A stretch of DNA of 64,000 nucleotides from JAAZPT01 sp964544955. Its GTDB lineage: Bacteria; Bacillota; Clostridia; Christensenellales; Aristaeellaceae. Location: contig CAZJEB010000001.1 in NCBI GenBank assembly GCA_964544955.1, positions 186,001 to 250,000 of the forward strand, written 5' to 3'. Shown here in pieces: positions 63,601-64,000 of this stretch (positions within the stretch are counted from its first letter, which is position 1; every line of letters starts with the position of its first letter). The notes beneath the pieces were generated by a model. It was not told where the DNA came from. It searched no databases and saw only the letters and a list, made by a program, of their open reading frames with translations. The translations under genes and the position numbers were made by a program.

Positions 63601-63628
63601 AAAAAGGCCGATATAATCGGTCTTTTTT
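63601..63628. terminator. Bidirectional terminator between the lipoprotein gene and tlyA
   Basis: AAAAAGGCCGAT and ATCGGTCTTTTTT pair around ATA with one G-T pair, with a T-run on each strand. It serves the lipoprotein gene on the plus strand and tlyA on the minus strand. Confidence 0.85.
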
Positions 63629-63642
63629 AATTAAATTATAAG

Positions 63643-64000
63643 TTAATTATTTTCTTCATTATTTTTGTTTAAAATATTATGAGATTCTTCAATTATGCTA
63701 ATTATTCTTTCTTTATCAATTGGTAAAATATTTTCTTTTATATTTGATCTTATTTCACAAATATATTCTATGTTACCTTTAGGTCCTTTTATTGGCGAAT
63801 AATCAAACTTAGTCATCATAAAATCGTTCTCATTTAAAAATTCTATTATACCATTTACTACTTCTATATGAGTGCTTAGCTCTTTTACAACACCATGTTT
63901 TCCAATTTTATTTGCTCCTGCTTCAAACTGTGGTTTTATTAACGCTATTAATATTCCACTATCTCCCATTATTTCAAAAAGAGTTCTAATTATTAACTTT
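63643..64000 (-). CDS. TlyA-type rRNA 2'-O-methyltransferase, 5' truncated
   Basis: This is the C-terminal end of a TlyA (hemolysin A/YqxC) protein, which methylates ribose in 16S and 23S rRNA. The visible part is the FtsJ-like methyltransferase end: LIALIKPQFEAGANKIGKHG, SPIKGPKGNIEYICEI. The frame stays open to the right edge (upstream codons encode KLIIRTLFEI), so the gene starts outside the window and the ATG at 63969 is internal. Confidence 0.87.
   Translation of the reverse strand, partial: KLIIRTLFEIMGDSGILIALIKPQFEAGANKIGKHGVVKELSTHIEVVNGIIEFLNENDFMMTKFDYSPIKGPKGNIEYICEIRSNIKENILPIDKERIISIIEESHNILNKNNEENN

Overview
The window is a 64 kb piece of an AT-rich chromosome (roughly 30% GC by eye) from an anaerobic, Gram-positive-type bacterium of the class Clostridia. 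The evidence is an Rnf complex, acetate formation by Pta-AckA, a T-box in front of valS, YhaM, RNase YrrC/RecD2, a LexA of the Firmicutes form, strong AGGAGG ribosome-binding sites and almost exclusive AGA arginine codons in ordinary genes. Genus cannot be told from this sequence. Nearly everything is housekeeping. I see no prophage, transposon or CRISPR array.

Layout: 1-4.8 kb (+) has the end of a type IIA topoisomerase B subunit, its A subunit, thiamine pyrophosphokinase, a DUF1858 protein and an ECF S-component. 4.8-7.8 kb (-) has a cysteine desulfurase, a YfcE-type phosphodiesterase and an RNase PH/RdgB fusion. tRNA-Thr(GGT) follows at 7.9 kb, then recD2 and a GT2-GtrA protein (-). 11.5-19.2 kb (+) carries pta-ackA, yceD-rpmF, T-box-valS and rsmH-rsmI. 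19.2-26.1 kb (-) carries rnfC-D-E-A-B, rnhA, a XerS-like recombinase and lexA. 26.1-42.5 kb (-) is a long RNA-modification, DNA-repair and chromosome-segregation block: M50 protease, scpA, scpB, S9 peptidase, membrane protein, two radical-SAM-linked genes, an RNase G-like gene, miaB, mutS, mutL, miaA and a PLP enzyme. 42.6-45.2 kb has a secreted CHAP-like protein facing a polytopic membrane protein. 45.2-54.9 kb (-) is an oligopeptide ABC transporter with unusual OppA and OppC, an ATP-grasp/HAD fusion in the middle and two tiny membrane proteins at the end. 55.0-55.73 kb (+) is an isolated GC-rich transcription unit. 55.7-59.7 kb (-) has a tRNA1Val methyltransferase homologue, a SpoIID/LytB-SH3 protein and Mrp. 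59.8-63.6 kb (+) has rplI, dnaB, yhaM and a lipoprotein, and the window ends inside tlyA (-).

The most unusual part is 55.0-55.73 kb. A good promoter leads into a roughly 200-nt, about 48% GC, palindrome-rich leader. A double zinc-ribbon gene follows in which all 11 arginines use CGT/CGC. After that comes a second foldable stretch and a strong terminator. I read this as a highly expressed structured RNA, possibly of the raiA-motif class, with an associated zinc-ribbon protein. Other points worth checking are an Rnf operon with no rnfG, a 34-bp near-palindrome directly upstream of a XerS-like recombinase (a candidate dif site or operator), and an OppC with an extra extracellular domain of about 250 residues built from short repeats.
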